This document shows, piece by piece, positions 1 to 7,747 of a stretch of DNA of 17,945 nt. Below the pieces are notes generated by a model that was not told the origin of the DNA, did no database searches, and saw only the letters and a list, made by a program, of their open reading frames with translations. The stretch comes from Dysgonamonadaceae bacterium. Its GTDB lineage: Bacteria; Bacteroidota; Bacteroidia; Bacteroidales; Azobacteroidaceae. The stretch is taken from assembly GCA_031255425.1 (NCBI GenBank), contig JAIRSN010000154.1:1-17945 (forward strand), given 5' to 3'. Each line of letters opens with the position of its first letter. The stretch's first letter is position 1. The position numbers were made by a program, and so were the translations under genes.

Positions 1-96
1 TTTATGCCGTTTATTTCGACTATTACCGTAATAATTTGCGGTTTATTTCTTTGTAAATTGCTTAAAATAACAAAATTAGATAAAATAGTTATCTGA
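1..96 (+). CDS. 3' end of a membrane protein (partial, cut by window edge)
   Basis: Reading frame 1 is open from the first base to a TGA at 94-96, giving 31 residues. They are strongly hydrophobic (a stretch like ISTITVIICGLFLCKLL) and end in a short basic tail (KITKLDK). This looks like the last transmembrane helix plus cytoplasmic tail of an integral membrane protein. In a polysaccharide locus, an acyltransferase, Wzy polymerase or flippase would be natural candidates, but the fragment is too short to choose. Base composition is as AT-rich as the next gene, and the strand and position fit membership in the same locus. A spurious open frame is possible at this length. Confidence 0.55.
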   Translation, partial: FMPFISTITVIICGLFLCKLLKITKLDKIVI

Positions 97-102
97 AATT
101 TG

Positions 103-152
103 ATTCTAAGGAACAAATCATTCCTAGAAATGAATGATTTATTCTTTAGAAT
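103..152. repeat. long AT-rich inverted repeat (hairpin) between the first two genes
   Basis: The arms 103-123 and 132-152 are 21 bases each and match as reverse complements at 19 of 21 positions, around an 8-base spacer (ctagaaat, 124-131). In + strand RNA one difference is a G-U wobble and the other a C-A mismatch, so a long stable stem is expected. Neither side carries a clear U-tract, so it is not a standard intrinsic terminator. It could be a processing or stabilising element, a transcription brake, or the relic of a small mobile element. The rest of the 97-193 gap shows nothing recognisable. Confidence 0.8.
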
Positions 153-193
153 GATTGAATCGCGATACTAATCAACGATTATACGACTACTAA

Positions 194-1327
194 ATGAAAG
201 TTCTCCATACTATATCCGGTTTAGGCATTAGCAACGGCGGTCCCAGCCAAAGCGTTTATTACACCGTCAAAGGTTTAAGAACGAAGGGATTGGATGCGGA
301 CATATTAACTTACCAACCTGCCAAAAACGACAAATTTATTTCTAATGAAGATTATATAATTGCATTGCAAAATAAAAATTTGCCTTTGGCTTATTCTGCA
401 GAATACAAAAAGTTTTTACAAAAAAAACCTTATGATATTTACCACGCGCAAGGCGTTTGGCTATATCCGACTTATATCACTGCAAAATTTGCAAGGAAAT
501 GCAAAAAACCTTATATAATAACGCCCAGGGGAATGCTTTACCCCCAAGCCTTATCCGTTTCCAAACTAAAAAAACAACTGTTCCTCAAATTGTTTTTAAT
601 GAACGATTTGAATCAAGCCGCTTGTGTTCACGCTACTTGCACGGAAGAAATGCAACATATCAGAAACTTAGGCGTGAAATCTCCCGTTGCAGTTATCCCA
701 AATCCTGTTTCAATTCATGACTTTACAGAAGTACAGGCTAAGAAAGCCATTAAAATCGGTTATCTTGGGCGCGTGCATCCCCGAAAAAACATCGAGCGTC
801 TTTTATATGTTTGGGACAAATTGAATCCGGATAAAACAGATGCCGAATTAATAATCATCGGCGACGGCGACAAAGCCTATATGGATTTTCTAAAAGCCGA
901 ACAAACAAGATTAAACCTGAAAAACGTAATATTTACAGGATTCTTGACCGGTGAAGCCAAAGAAAACGCCTTAAATTCGTTGTCGTATTTGGTTGTTCCA
1001 AGTGATTTTGAAAATTTCGGAATGATTATCCCCGAAGCGCTCATTAAAGGGATTCCTGTCATTGCCTCCAAAGGTACACCTTGGGAAGAACTCGGTACGT
1101 ATTATTGCGGCTGGTGGGTGGAAAACGATGTGGAAACTTTGGCAGAAACCATACAAAAGGCCATTGACACGCCGGAAAGCAAAAGAATTGAAATGGGTAA
1201 ACGCGGACAGGAATTAGTCAAAACCAACTATTCCGTAGAAGTTGTGGCTCAAAAGATGATTCGTTTGTACGACTGGATCTTGAATGGCGGTGAAAAACCG
1301 GAATTTGTGCATCTATTGGGTGATTAA
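194..1327 (+). CDS. GT4 family glycosyltransferase (GT-B fold)
   Basis: The 377-residue product is a cytoplasmic, retaining glycosyltransferase expected to transfer a sugar from a nucleotide donor to a lipid-linked oligosaccharide during surface polysaccharide synthesis. The N-terminal GT-B half starts with an LHTISGL strand and a glycine-rich GGPSQS loop. The C-terminal donor domain carries IGYLGRVHPRKN (about 188-199), IIIGDGD, and the family EX7E motif with E273 and E281 in ENFGMIIPEAL. The length is normal for GT4. The ATG at 194 follows an AT-rich leader without a clear Shine-Dalgarno, normal for Bacteroidota. The gene is markedly AT-rich (15 G/C in the 60 bases 301-360), suggesting acquired capsule-locus DNA. 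The acceptor and donor sugars cannot be read from sequence. Confidence 0.9.
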   Translation: MKVLHTISGLGISNGGPSQSVYYTVKGLRTKGLDADILTYQPAKNDKFISNEDYIIALQNKNLPLAYSAEYKKFLQKKPYDIYHAQGVWLYPTYITAKFARKCKKPYIITPRGMLYPQALSVSKLKKQLFLKLFLMNDLNQAACVHATCTEEMQHIRNLGVKSPVAVIPNPVSIHDFTEVQAKKAIKIGYLGRVHPRKNIERLLYVWDKLNPDKTDAELIIIGDGDKAYMDFLKAEQTRLNLKNVIFTGFLTGEAKENALNSLSYLVVPSDFENFGMIIPEALIKGIPVIASKGTPWEELGTYYCGWWVENDVETLAETIQKAIDTPESKRIEMGKRGQELVKTNYSVEVVAQKMIRLYDWILNGGEKPEFVHLLGD

Positions 1328-1388
1328 GACCGGTCATCGGAGCAAAAAACGTGCATTGGATGCTTGAATTTGTGGTTGAGATAATTCT

Positions 1389-1419
1389 TTTGCAAAGAGT
1401 GAAATAATAAATATCTTTG
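1389..1419 (+). promoter_or_regulatory. canonical Bacteroidota promoter for the Fic gene
   Basis: TTTG at 1389-1392, a 19-base spacer, then TATCTTTG at 1412-1419 matches the Bacteroidota housekeeping consensus (TTTG, 19-21 bases, TANNTTTG) at every fixed position. Only 8 bases separate the -7 box from the ATG at 1428, so transcription should start within a few bases of the start codon, giving a very short leader or a leaderless mRNA. The Fic gene can therefore be transcribed independently of the upstream polysaccharide genes. Confidence 0.75.
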
Positions 1420-1427
1420 TGGACTAA

Positions 1428-2261
1428 ATGAATAAATCGAAAAATATATCGGCTTTGTGGCAGACAGTTCAACGGTTAAGCGACGAATACAGCGTTCTTA
1501 ATTTGGACGAGACTATTGATTACGAGAAGTACAAACTCTATTCTATTGTGATCAGTTCTACGCAGTTGGAAGGCGTTTCTCTCACGGAAATAGAAGCACA
1601 ACTTTTGCTCGATGAGGGGCTTACAGCGAAAGGCAAACCCCTTGTTCATCATCTGATGATTTGCGATAATCATAATGCCATTAAACTTGCAATGAAAGCA
1701 GGCGAAGAAAATCGATCGCTGACGCCGGAATTGCTTAAAGAATTAAACGCCGTTAACATGGCAAGTACGGGGCAGACGGTTAGCAGTGCATTGGGAACTG
1801 TTGATGGCAAAACCGGTAATTTTCGACTTGTCAATGCTTTTTCCGAGGCGCTTGGTTATTATACCGATCCGCAAAAAATCCAGACAGCAATAGATGCTTT
1901 TTGTAAACATTACGAAACCGCTTTGCAGAATATTGACATGAAAGAACGTTTATCCATAATTTTTGATGCGCATGTCAATCTTGTTCTTATTCATCCGTGG
2001 ATGGACGGAAATAAACGTACTTCGCGTTTGCTGATGAATTATTTACAACGCCGTTTCAACATTCCGCTTACAAAAGTATATAAAGAAGACGGCGAAGAAT
2101 ACATCGCTTGTCTGAAAGAAGCAAAAGATAAGGGCGATAATAAGCCTTTTCGCACTTTTATGTTAGGTCAGCACATTAAAACACTGCAAAACGAATTGAG
2201 TTTATATCAAAATAAAGACAAACAAAACACCGCTAAAAAAGGATTTGCGATGTTTTTCTGA
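1428..2261 (+). CDS. Fic domain protein (putative AMP-transferase, class II autoinhibited type)
   Basis: Fic enzymes transfer AMP (or other phosphate-containing groups) from nucleotides to hydroxyls of target proteins. The 277-residue product has the core motif HPWMDGNKR at 189-197, with catalytic H189, metal-binding D193 and R197 (HPFx[D/E]GN[G/K]R family, with W for F). An N-terminal inhibitory-helix motif, [S/T]xxxE[G/N], is present as STQLEG at 44-49, with E48 the predicted autoinhibitory glutamate, placing it with class II Fic proteins. There is no separate antitoxin gene. It sits between glycosyltransferase genes, has its own promoter, and lies 21 bases before the acyltransferase gene. 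Its role could be regulation, a toxin-like function or simple passenger status; the target is unknown. The fold assignment is secure; activity on any target is inference. Confidence 0.93.
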   Translation: MNKSKNISALWQTVQRLSDEYSVLNLDETIDYEKYKLYSIVISSTQLEGVSLTEIEAQLLLDEGLTAKGKPLVHHLMICDNHNAIKLAMKAGEENRSLTPELLKELNAVNMASTGQTVSSALGTVDGKTGNFRLVNAFSEALGYYTDPQKIQTAIDAFCKHYETALQNIDMKERLSIIFDAHVNLVLIHPWMDGNKRTSRLLMNYLQRRFNIPLTKVYKEDGEEYIACLKEAKDKGDNKPFRTFMLGQHIKTLQNELSLYQNKDKQNTAKKGFAMFF

Positions 2262-2282
2262 CCCCAATCTTTAATTACTTCA

Positions 2283-2834
2283 TTGCAAACCAATCTTTCG
2301 TTTTTTAATAACAGTTGGTATCATCCCGGACGAAATGTCTTTGTTCGTCTGTTGTGGTATTTTACCAATATACTCTTTTTCCAGTCGCCGTTCAACCCGT
2401 CGAGCGGAGCGAAGGTTTTTTTATTGCGTTTATTCGGCGCTAAAGTTGGCAAAGGCGTCAATATCAAACCTTCCGTCAACATTAAATACCCGTGGCGATT
2501 ATCTATCGGCAGCTACACATGGATCGGAGAAAATGTTTGGATAGATAATCTGGACAATGTTTCAATCGGCAAAAATTGTTGCATATCGCAAGGGGCAATG
2601 TTGCTTTGCGGCAATCACAATTATAAAAAAACAGCGTTTGATTTGATTATTGGACAAATCGTGTTGGAAGATGGCGTTTGGATTGGGGCGCAGAGTGTTG
2701 TCTGTCCAAATACAACCTGTAAAACGCACTCCGTATTAAGTGCTCATTCCGTGGCGACAAGCGATTTGGAATCCTATACAATTTATCAGGGAAACCCTGC
2801 CAAAGAAATCAGAAAACGAACAATAGAAAAATGA
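2283..2834 (+). CDS. WcaF-like hexapeptide-repeat acetyltransferase
   Basis: The 183-residue product is a left-handed beta-helix O-acyltransferase that probably acetylates a sugar of the surface polysaccharide in the cytoplasm. The N-terminus (NNSWYHPGRN, then FQSPFNPSSGAKVFLLRLFG) is typical of colanic-acid WcaF-type proteins. The hexapeptide region follows (VNIKPSVNIKYPWRLSIG, then DNVSIGKNCCISQGAML). The active-site-type GNHNYKK segment is at about 112-118, followed by VWIGAQSVVCP and a closing YQGNPAKEIRKR. The start is a TTG at 2283; the frame is open upstream only to the fic stop and contains no ATG or GTG there, so a TTG (or the ATT at 2274) is needed. Its TGA overlaps the next ATG by 4 bases, indicating translational coupling. 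Confidence 0.88.
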   Translation: MQTNLSFFNNSWYHPGRNVFVRLLWYFTNILFFQSPFNPSSGAKVFLLRLFGAKVGKGVNIKPSVNIKYPWRLSIGSYTWIGENVWIDNLDNVSIGKNCCISQGAMLLCGNHNYKKTAFDLIIGQIVLEDGVWIGAQSVVCPNTTCKTHSVLSAHSVATSDLESYTIYQGNPAKEIRKRTIEK

Positions 2835-3595
2835 AAATCTCCATCATCACCGTCTGTTACAACAGTGCGGCGACCCTTCGCACAACCATCGATTCGGTGT
2901 TGCAACAAACTTACCGGGACATCGAATACATCATTATCGACGGACATTCGACGGACAAATCGGTTGAAATCATTCGCAGTTGCGAAGCGGATTTTGCCGG
3001 CAGGCTGCGCTGGCTTTCCGAACCCGACAAAGGCATGTACGATGCCATGAACAAAGGTATCCGGATGGCTACCGGCGACTATGTTGCGATCCTGAACGCT
3101 GACGATTTCTACAATTATCCCGGTTCCATCGAGACGGTGGTTAATTACTTGCAGACCACCGGCGTCGATATGTGTTATTCCGATGTTCGCTTCGTTCCTC
3201 CTGCTGATTTGGGGAAGACGGTACGTTATTATTCCTCGGCAAAATTCCGTCCGGCGCTGTTTCGTTTCGGGTTTATGCCGGCGCATCCTTCGTGTTTCAT
3301 CCGGAGAACGGTCTTCAAGGAAATTGGCTACTACAAAACCGATTATCATATTGCGGCCGATTATGAATTATTGATCCGCTTTTTATACAAGCATCAAATC
3401 GCGTATCGTTACCTTGCTTTCGACATTATCAAAATGCGGACGGGCGGCAAAAGTACAAAATCGTGGAAAAGCAACCTGTTGCTGAACCGGGAGATTGTCC
3501 GCGCTTGCCGCGAAAACGGAATCTATACCAACCTTCTCCTCTTATCTTTCAAGTATTTCGTCAAAGTTTTTGAACTGATACAGACGAAAAATTAA
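2831..3595 (+). CDS. GT2 family glycosyltransferase (GT-A fold)
   Basis: This is a 254-residue inverting glycosyltransferase expected to add one sugar to a lipid-linked repeat unit at the cytoplasmic face of the inner membrane. It opens with the GT-A nucleotide-binding strand ISIITVCYNSAATL and continues with SVLQQTYRDIEYIIIDG, typical of GT2. The metal and nucleotide-sugar binding acidic motif is NADD at 89-92. HPSCFIRR and a DYELLIRF segment (acceptor or catalytic-base region) follow. It resembles WcaA/WcaE-type enzymes. The ATG at 2831 overlaps the previous stop (ATGA), and 13 bases separate it from the following gene, so the three genes 2283-4583 read as one operon. G+C content is higher than in the first two genes. 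Confidence 0.92.
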   Translation: MKISIITVCYNSAATLRTTIDSVLQQTYRDIEYIIIDGHSTDKSVEIIRSCEADFAGRLRWLSEPDKGMYDAMNKGIRMATGDYVAILNADDFYNYPGSIETVVNYLQTTGVDMCYSDVRFVPPADLGKTVRYYSSAKFRPALFRFGFMPAHPSCFIRRTVFKEIGYYKTDYHIAADYELLIRFLYKHQIAYRYLAFDIIKMRTGGKSTKSWKSNLLLNREIVRACRENGIYTNLLLLSFKYFVKVFELIQTKN

Positions 3596-3608
3596 CTTTT
3601 CTTTCTCC

Positions 3609-4583
3609 GTGAATCTTTTTCTTGCCGGCGTTCAGGGCTTTATCATTGCGATGGTCCTTCTTGTTTGCGAATTGATTTATTTTAAGATAGCCGGCAAATA
3701 CAACATCATCGACAAGCCGAATGTTCGCAGTTCCCACAATTATATTACCATCCGCGGAGGCGGTATCGTGTTTTGGATTGCGGCGATACTCTATGCGGCG
3801 TTTGCTGTCGCCGGGGAACGTGCGACGTCCCTGCATATCCCCTTCCTTGTTGGCGTCACACTGATTGCTGCCGTCAGTCTCTGGGACGATATTTCGTCGC
3901 TGCCCAACCGCATACGGATTATCATCCATTTCCTTTCCATCAGTCTTGTTTTCTACGGCTTAGACCTTTATTCGGTATTGCCTTGGCACTTCATCCTCGC
4001 CGCTTACATCCTTTTCGTCGGCATCCTGAACGCCTACAACTTTATGGATGGCATCAACGGCATCACCGGACTGTACAGCCTGATTGTCTTGATCGCCCTG
4101 CAATACGCCAACCGCAAATACCTGTTCACCGCGCCCGATTTCATCCATTACGCGATGATCGCCTGCCTTGTCTTCCTCTTTTTCAACTGCCGGAAAAAGG
4201 CCAAATGCTTTGCCGGCGACATCGGCAGCATGGCCATCTCCTTTTGGATCGTAACCCTCCTGCTGCAATTAATGCTCAAAACCCATTCGGTCATCTGGAT
4301 CATGTTCCTTGCCGTTTACGGAGTCGATTCCATTCTCACAATCATTCATCGCTTGTGTCTGAAACAGAATATTTTCAAACCTCACCGCTTGCATTTTTAC
4401 CAAATCCTTGCGAACGAAAAACGTTTGTCGCATCCGTTGGTATCTTTCCTTTATGCAACGATTCAATTGCTGATCTGCGGCTTAATCGTCCGGATTCACG
4501 TCGCTCATCCACAGCATGAGATTCTTGCCGCAATCGCTGTTTCCCTTCTTTTATCGGGTGTTTATCTACTGAAGTTCCGTTAA
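3609..4583 (+). CDS. polyprenyl-phosphate sugar-1-phosphate transferase (WecA/MraY family)
   Basis: This 324-residue multi-pass membrane enzyme is predicted to start repeat-unit synthesis by moving a HexNAc-1-phosphate (often GlcNAc) from UDP-sugar to undecaprenyl phosphate. MraY/WecA signatures appear in order: RGGGIVF (49-55), WDD (92-94, catalytic metal-binding aspartates), NAYNFMDGING (141-151), FAGDIGS (201-207) and HRLHFYQ (259-265, the nucleotide-binding histidine loop). About ten hydrophobic helices separate them. The start is a GTG at 3609, 13 bases after the GT2 stop; no better start precedes the conserved N-terminal helix. Such initiating transferases commonly close Bacteroidales capsule operons. 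The gene ends 20 bases from the convergent TPR gene, with no strong terminator visible between them. Confidence 0.92.
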   Translation: MNLFLAGVQGFIIAMVLLVCELIYFKIAGKYNIIDKPNVRSSHNYITIRGGGIVFWIAAILYAAFAVAGERATSLHIPFLVGVTLIAAVSLWDDISSLPNRIRIIIHFLSISLVFYGLDLYSVLPWHFILAAYILFVGILNAYNFMDGINGITGLYSLIVLIALQYANRKYLFTAPDFIHYAMIACLVFLFFNCRKKAKCFAGDIGSMAISFWIVTLLLQLMLKTHSVIWIMFLAVYGVDSILTIIHRLCLKQNIFKPHRLHFYQILANEKRLSHPLVSFLYATIQLLICGLIVRIHVAHPQHEILAAIAVSLLLSGVYLLKFR

Positions 4584-4603
4584 GTGTGCTGCCCGGTACG
4601 GTT

Positions 4604-6739
4604 TTAGTCCCCTGTCATTTTCTTTATAATACTGTAAGCATCCACCATTCCCAGTTCGCCGGCTTTGCTGAGATCCTCTATTCCCCGGTTTGTTTCGCCC
4701 AGGTATAAACAGGTCAAGCCCCTGTTGAAATAGGCTTCCGCAAAATCGGGGTTGCGACGGATCGCCTCGTTGTAATGGCTTATCGCCGAACGGAAATCTT
4801 TTTGCAGGCAATACAGGTTGCCTTTGTTGAAATACGCATACACAAAGTCCGGATTTAACTGGATAACGGTGTCGTAATCGCGCATCACGAGGTCCATTTC
4901 GTAACTTCGCTTCGTGTTGTTCAATCCGCCCGGTTGTCTGGAGTAATCAATTGCCGGCGACTGGTACGGATTGTTCGCCGGGGTTGCCGTGCGTTTTTGA
5001 GGAGCGGTTTCTATATTTAACGACAGGGAATGAATGTCCGGATTGTCTTCATTGGAAAAAGTAATCTCCAACTGTTTGTACCGCACGACGGCGCGATTGA
5101 AATAAGCCGGAACAAAACCGGGGTTCGTGTTGATTGTCCGGTCGTAATCGTTGATCGCTTCCGACAAATCCTGCAAGACCATAAAGTCCATCGCTCGCCC
5201 GAAACAGGCATTGGCATCCATCGGATTCCGGTCCAGAACCAGCGAATAATGATCGATGGATTGAAAATGATACGCCGCCTGATCGTCCGTCAGCGGGGCT
5301 TCGTGGTTGACGATCCTCAACTGATGATACAAAATGCGCTTGTTGTTGTATTCCGAAATCATTTTGTCGATGCGCGAGGTGGAAATGTCGACGGCGTTGG
5401 GACTTTCGTAATAAGTAATGACAAATTGCGGTTCCAGGTCGACTTTCACCTGCCGGTCCTGCACTTTCCCCCGGATTTCGTTTTTGTATTTGGATTGCAA
5501 TTCCTCGTCCTTGTCGTAAACAACCAGCCGGTTGAATTTATGAATGTTTTTGTCCGACTTCTCCCGGATTTTGTTTTCCGATTCCGCCGGTTCTTCCGCG
5601 TCGTAGACGTCTTTCCCGGTGACGATCTTCCCCTGTTCGCGTTGTTTGCGCAGGCGCTGTTCCAGGTCGTAGGCATACCAGTAATCATCTTCCGCCCCTT
5701 TCGGGTCGTTCATTTTCCGCTTTATTTCCGAACGGAAATAATACGCCGGCACGAAATTGGGATACTCGCCGGTTACTTTGTCCAGGTCGGCTATTGCGTG
5801 GGAATAGTTTTTCGCTTCCTCGTTCAGGATGGCGCGGTTGTATATCGCCATAAAATTGTCCGGTTCCAGTTCGACGACCCGGTTAAAGTCTTCGAGGGCG
5901 CCGTAGACATCGCCCACTTGCGAACGAAGCAATCCCCTGTTAAATAAGGCAATGCTATTGTGCGAATCCAGATGGATCACCGCGTCGTAATCCGCCATCG
6001 CTCCCCTCAAATCATGCAGGTAAAAACGAACCAGCCCCCGGTTGATATGATAGCCCGGCTGTTTGGTTTCCAGGTGAATCGCCTGGTTGAAGTCCTTCAA
6101 TGCCTGATCGTATTCTTCCTGCTGGAAATGAAGCATTGCCCGCTGCGCATACGCCGGCGCATAATACTTGTCCAGTTCCAGCGCCCGGTTGTAGTCCGAA
6201 AGCGCCTGCACGGTATCGCCTTTTTCGCTGTACACCGAACCGCGCGTCAGGTACGCCTGCACGTATTTCGGTTGAAACCGCAGCAGCGTTTCCAGGGTGG
6301 AAAGCGCCGAATCATAGTCCTTTAATTGCACGAATGCGATGGACTTGTTGAGCAGCATCTGCCGGTCTTCCGGATAAAATTCCAGCCCCTTGTTGTAATC
6401 TTCGATAGCCCCCCGGTAGTTGCTCAGATTCTGCCGGGCGGCGCCGCGGCACTGGTAAGCGTAGACCAGAAAAGGATTCCGCTCGATACACAGCGTCAGG
6501 TCGTTTTCCGCCCCTTTGTAATCGTCCAGGCTGAACTTTGCCATCGCCCGGTATAAATAAGGTTCCGCCAGGTAGGGTTTGGACTTGACTACCTGATTAA
6601 AGTACTGGATGGAAAGAATATAGTCTTCGAAATACAAGGCATTTTTACCGATCGCAAGCACCCGGTTGGTGTTGATCTGGGCGTTCGGAAAAGACAGGCA
6701 GGCAAACAGCAGGACGACCGGTAAAATAATCCTTTTCAT
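4604..6739 (-). CDS. secreted tetratricopeptide-repeat protein
   Basis: The 711-residue product has a Sec signal peptide (MKRIILPVVLLFACLSFPNA, cleavage near residue 20) and then more than a dozen TPR units built on the pattern A-x-x-x-R-G/A-x4-L-x-D-Y-x-x-A-x-x-D-[FYL]-x-x-x-[IVL]. One block runs to about residue 340 and a second near the C-terminus (about 510-700). Between them is a charged, low-complexity linker (EEPAESENKIREKSDKN) and a less repetitive segment. The protein should be periplasmic and probably scaffolds protein contacts; no catalytic motif is visible. It starts 2 bases after the def stop. From general knowledge of Bacteroides genomes, a large TPR protein commonly follows ruvX-def and precedes thrS; here thrS does not follow. 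Its exact function is not established. Confidence 0.9.
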   Translation of the reverse strand: MKRIILPVVLLFACLSFPNAQINTNRVLAIGKNALYFEDYILSIQYFNQVVKSKPYLAEPYLYRAMAKFSLDDYKGAENDLTLCIERNPFLVYAYQCRGAARQNLSNYRGAIEDYNKGLEFYPEDRQMLLNKSIAFVQLKDYDSALSTLETLLRFQPKYVQAYLTRGSVYSEKGDTVQALSDYNRALELDKYYAPAYAQRAMLHFQQEEYDQALKDFNQAIHLETKQPGYHINRGLVRFYLHDLRGAMADYDAVIHLDSHNSIALFNRGLLRSQVGDVYGALEDFNRVVELEPDNFMAIYNRAILNEEAKNYSHAIADLDKVTGEYPNFVPAYYFRSEIKRKMNDPKGAEDDYWYAYDLEQRLRKQREQGKIVTGKDVYDAEEPAESENKIREKSDKNIHKFNRLVVYDKDEELQSKYKNEIRGKVQDRQVKVDLEPQFVITYYESPNAVDISTSRIDKMISEYNNKRILYHQLRIVNHEAPLTDDQAAYHFQSIDHYSLVLDRNPMDANACFGRAMDFMVLQDLSEAINDYDRTINTNPGFVPAYFNRAVVRYKQLEITFSNEDNPDIHSLSLNIETAPQKRTATPANNPYQSPAIDYSRQPGGLNNTKRSYEMDLVMRDYDTVIQLNPDFVYAYFNKGNLYCLQKDFRSAISHYNEAIRRNPDFAEAYFNRGLTCLYLGETNRGIEDLSKAGELGMVDAYSIIKKMTGD

Positions 6740-6741
6740 GG

Positions 6742-7293
6742 CTAAAAACGTTTCACTTTATAGGAACAGTGGACTATTCCGTTGCTGATTTTGGTCAGCC
6801 GGGAACGTATCATCTGCTTCCGCAACCCGGAAATGCGGTCAACGAAAAGAATCCCGTCCAGGTGATCGTACTCGTGCTGAATGACTCGCGCCCGGTAGCC
6901 TTCGTACACCTCGTCGTGCGGTTGCAGGTTTTCGTCCAGGTATTGAATCCGTATCCGGTTGAAGCGTAACACTTTCTCGTGAATGTTCGGAATCGAAAGG
7001 CAGCCCTCTTCCATTCCGTTTTCTTCTCCATCTCTTTCCACGATGTGCGCGTTGATGAACACTTTTTTGAAATTCTCGCAGCCGGGATCTTCTTTTTTAA
7101 AAGGATTTAAATCGATGACCAGAATCCGGTCTTCCAAACCGATTTGAGGCGCTGCAAGCCCGATTCCTTCGGCTTGATACATGGTTTCAAACATGTTTTC
7201 CAACAACACGTTTAAGTTCGGATAATCCGGCGAAATATCCCTGGCTGTCTTTCTCAACACCGGATGACCGTATAAATAAATCGGAAGTATCAT
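6742..7293 (-). CDS. def: peptide deformylase
   Basis: The 183-residue cytoplasmic metalloenzyme removes the N-formyl group from nascent proteins. All three family motifs are present: GIGLAAPQ (43-50), EGCLS (96-100, metal ligand C98) and HEYDH (140-144, ligands H140 and H144, catalytic E141). Length matches bacterial deformylases. The insertion around 66-75 ([10 protein letters not shown]) is typical of Bacteroidota forms. Its ATG overlaps the ruvX stop by 4 bases (ATGA, 7290-7293), so translation is probably coupled. The essential motifs are intact and the gene is expected to be functional. Confidence 0.97.
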   Translation of the reverse strand: MILPIYLYGHPVLRKTARDISPDYPNLNVLLENMFETMYQAEGIGLAAPQIGLEDRILVIDLNPFKKEDPGCENFKKVFINAHIVERDGEENGMEEGCLSIPNIHEKVLRFNRIRIQYLDENLQPHDEVYEGYRARVIQHEYDHLDGILFVDRISGLRKQMIRSRLTKISNGIVHCSYKVKRF

Positions 7294-7706
7294 TTTCTAA
7301 TGGTTTCTAAATAAGTTTGTAATAAAATGGTTGCACTTAATTCGTCGACTAACTCTTTGTTTTGCCGCTGTTTTTTTTTCAGCCCGCCTTCCCGCATTGC
7401 CTGATGCGCCAACACGGAAGTGAACCGTTCGTCTACCCACCGGATGTCGATGGTGGGGATGGCTTTCCGCAATTTCTCTTTGAATTGCCTGGCGCGCGTC
7501 CGGTTTTCCGAAGGTTGATAGTTCATTTGCCGGGGTTCTCCCAGTATAAACAGTTCGACATCCTGTTTTTCTACATAATCTTTAAGATAGGGAATCACTT
7601 CGTGGCTGGACAGGGTCGTCAATCCGCCTGCTATGATTTTTAACGGATCCGAAACCGCTAATCCTGTTCTTTTTTTTCCGTAATCGATTGCTATTATCCT
7701 ACCCAT
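7290..7706 (-). CDS. ruvX: Holliday junction resolvase-like RuvX/YqgF nuclease
   Basis: The 138-residue RNase H-fold protein is implicated in 16S pre-rRNA 5'-end processing and proposed as a Holliday junction resolvase. Visible motifs are [14 protein letters not shown] at the N-terminus (catalytic D8), [20 protein letters not shown] and the C-terminal [17 protein letters not shown] with the last conserved aspartate. The frame stays open upstream to 7892, but that extension runs through palindromic repeats and matches nothing in the family. The ATG at 7706 gives the usual family length and sits just after a good promoter, so I choose it. First gene of the ruvX-def-TPR operon. Confidence 0.95.
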   Translation of the reverse strand: MGRIIAIDYGKKRTGLAVSDPLKIIAGGLTTLSSHEVIPYLKDYVEKQDVELFILGEPRQMNYQPSENRTRARQFKEKLRKAIPTIDIRWVDERFTSVLAHQAMREGGLKKKQRQNKELVDELSATILLQTYLETIRK

Positions 7707-7716
7707 AATCAATCGA

Positions 7717-7747
7717 CAAAGGTAATAATAAAAATTAATAGTAAAAG
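7717..7747 (-). promoter_or_regulatory. promoter of the ruvX-def-TPR operon
   Basis: On the minus strand, TACCTTTG (complement of 7717-7724) matches the -7 consensus TANNTTTG exactly. About 18-19 bases upstream lies a TTTT/CTTT stretch (complement of 7743-7747), a degenerate -33 TTTG. Only 10 bases separate the -7 box from the ruvX ATG at 7706, so the leader should be just a few bases long or absent, the same geometry as at the fic promoter. Confidence 0.6.

Noticed and set aside
4584..4603. Possible bidirectional terminator between the convergent genes
   Set aside because: Only a 3-bp stem (ccg-gta-cgg) followed by TTTT is visible, too weak to call.
5030..5947. 305-codon open frame on the + strand
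   Set aside because: Antisense shadow of the TPR gene with repetitive hydrophobic composition caused by the TPR codons.
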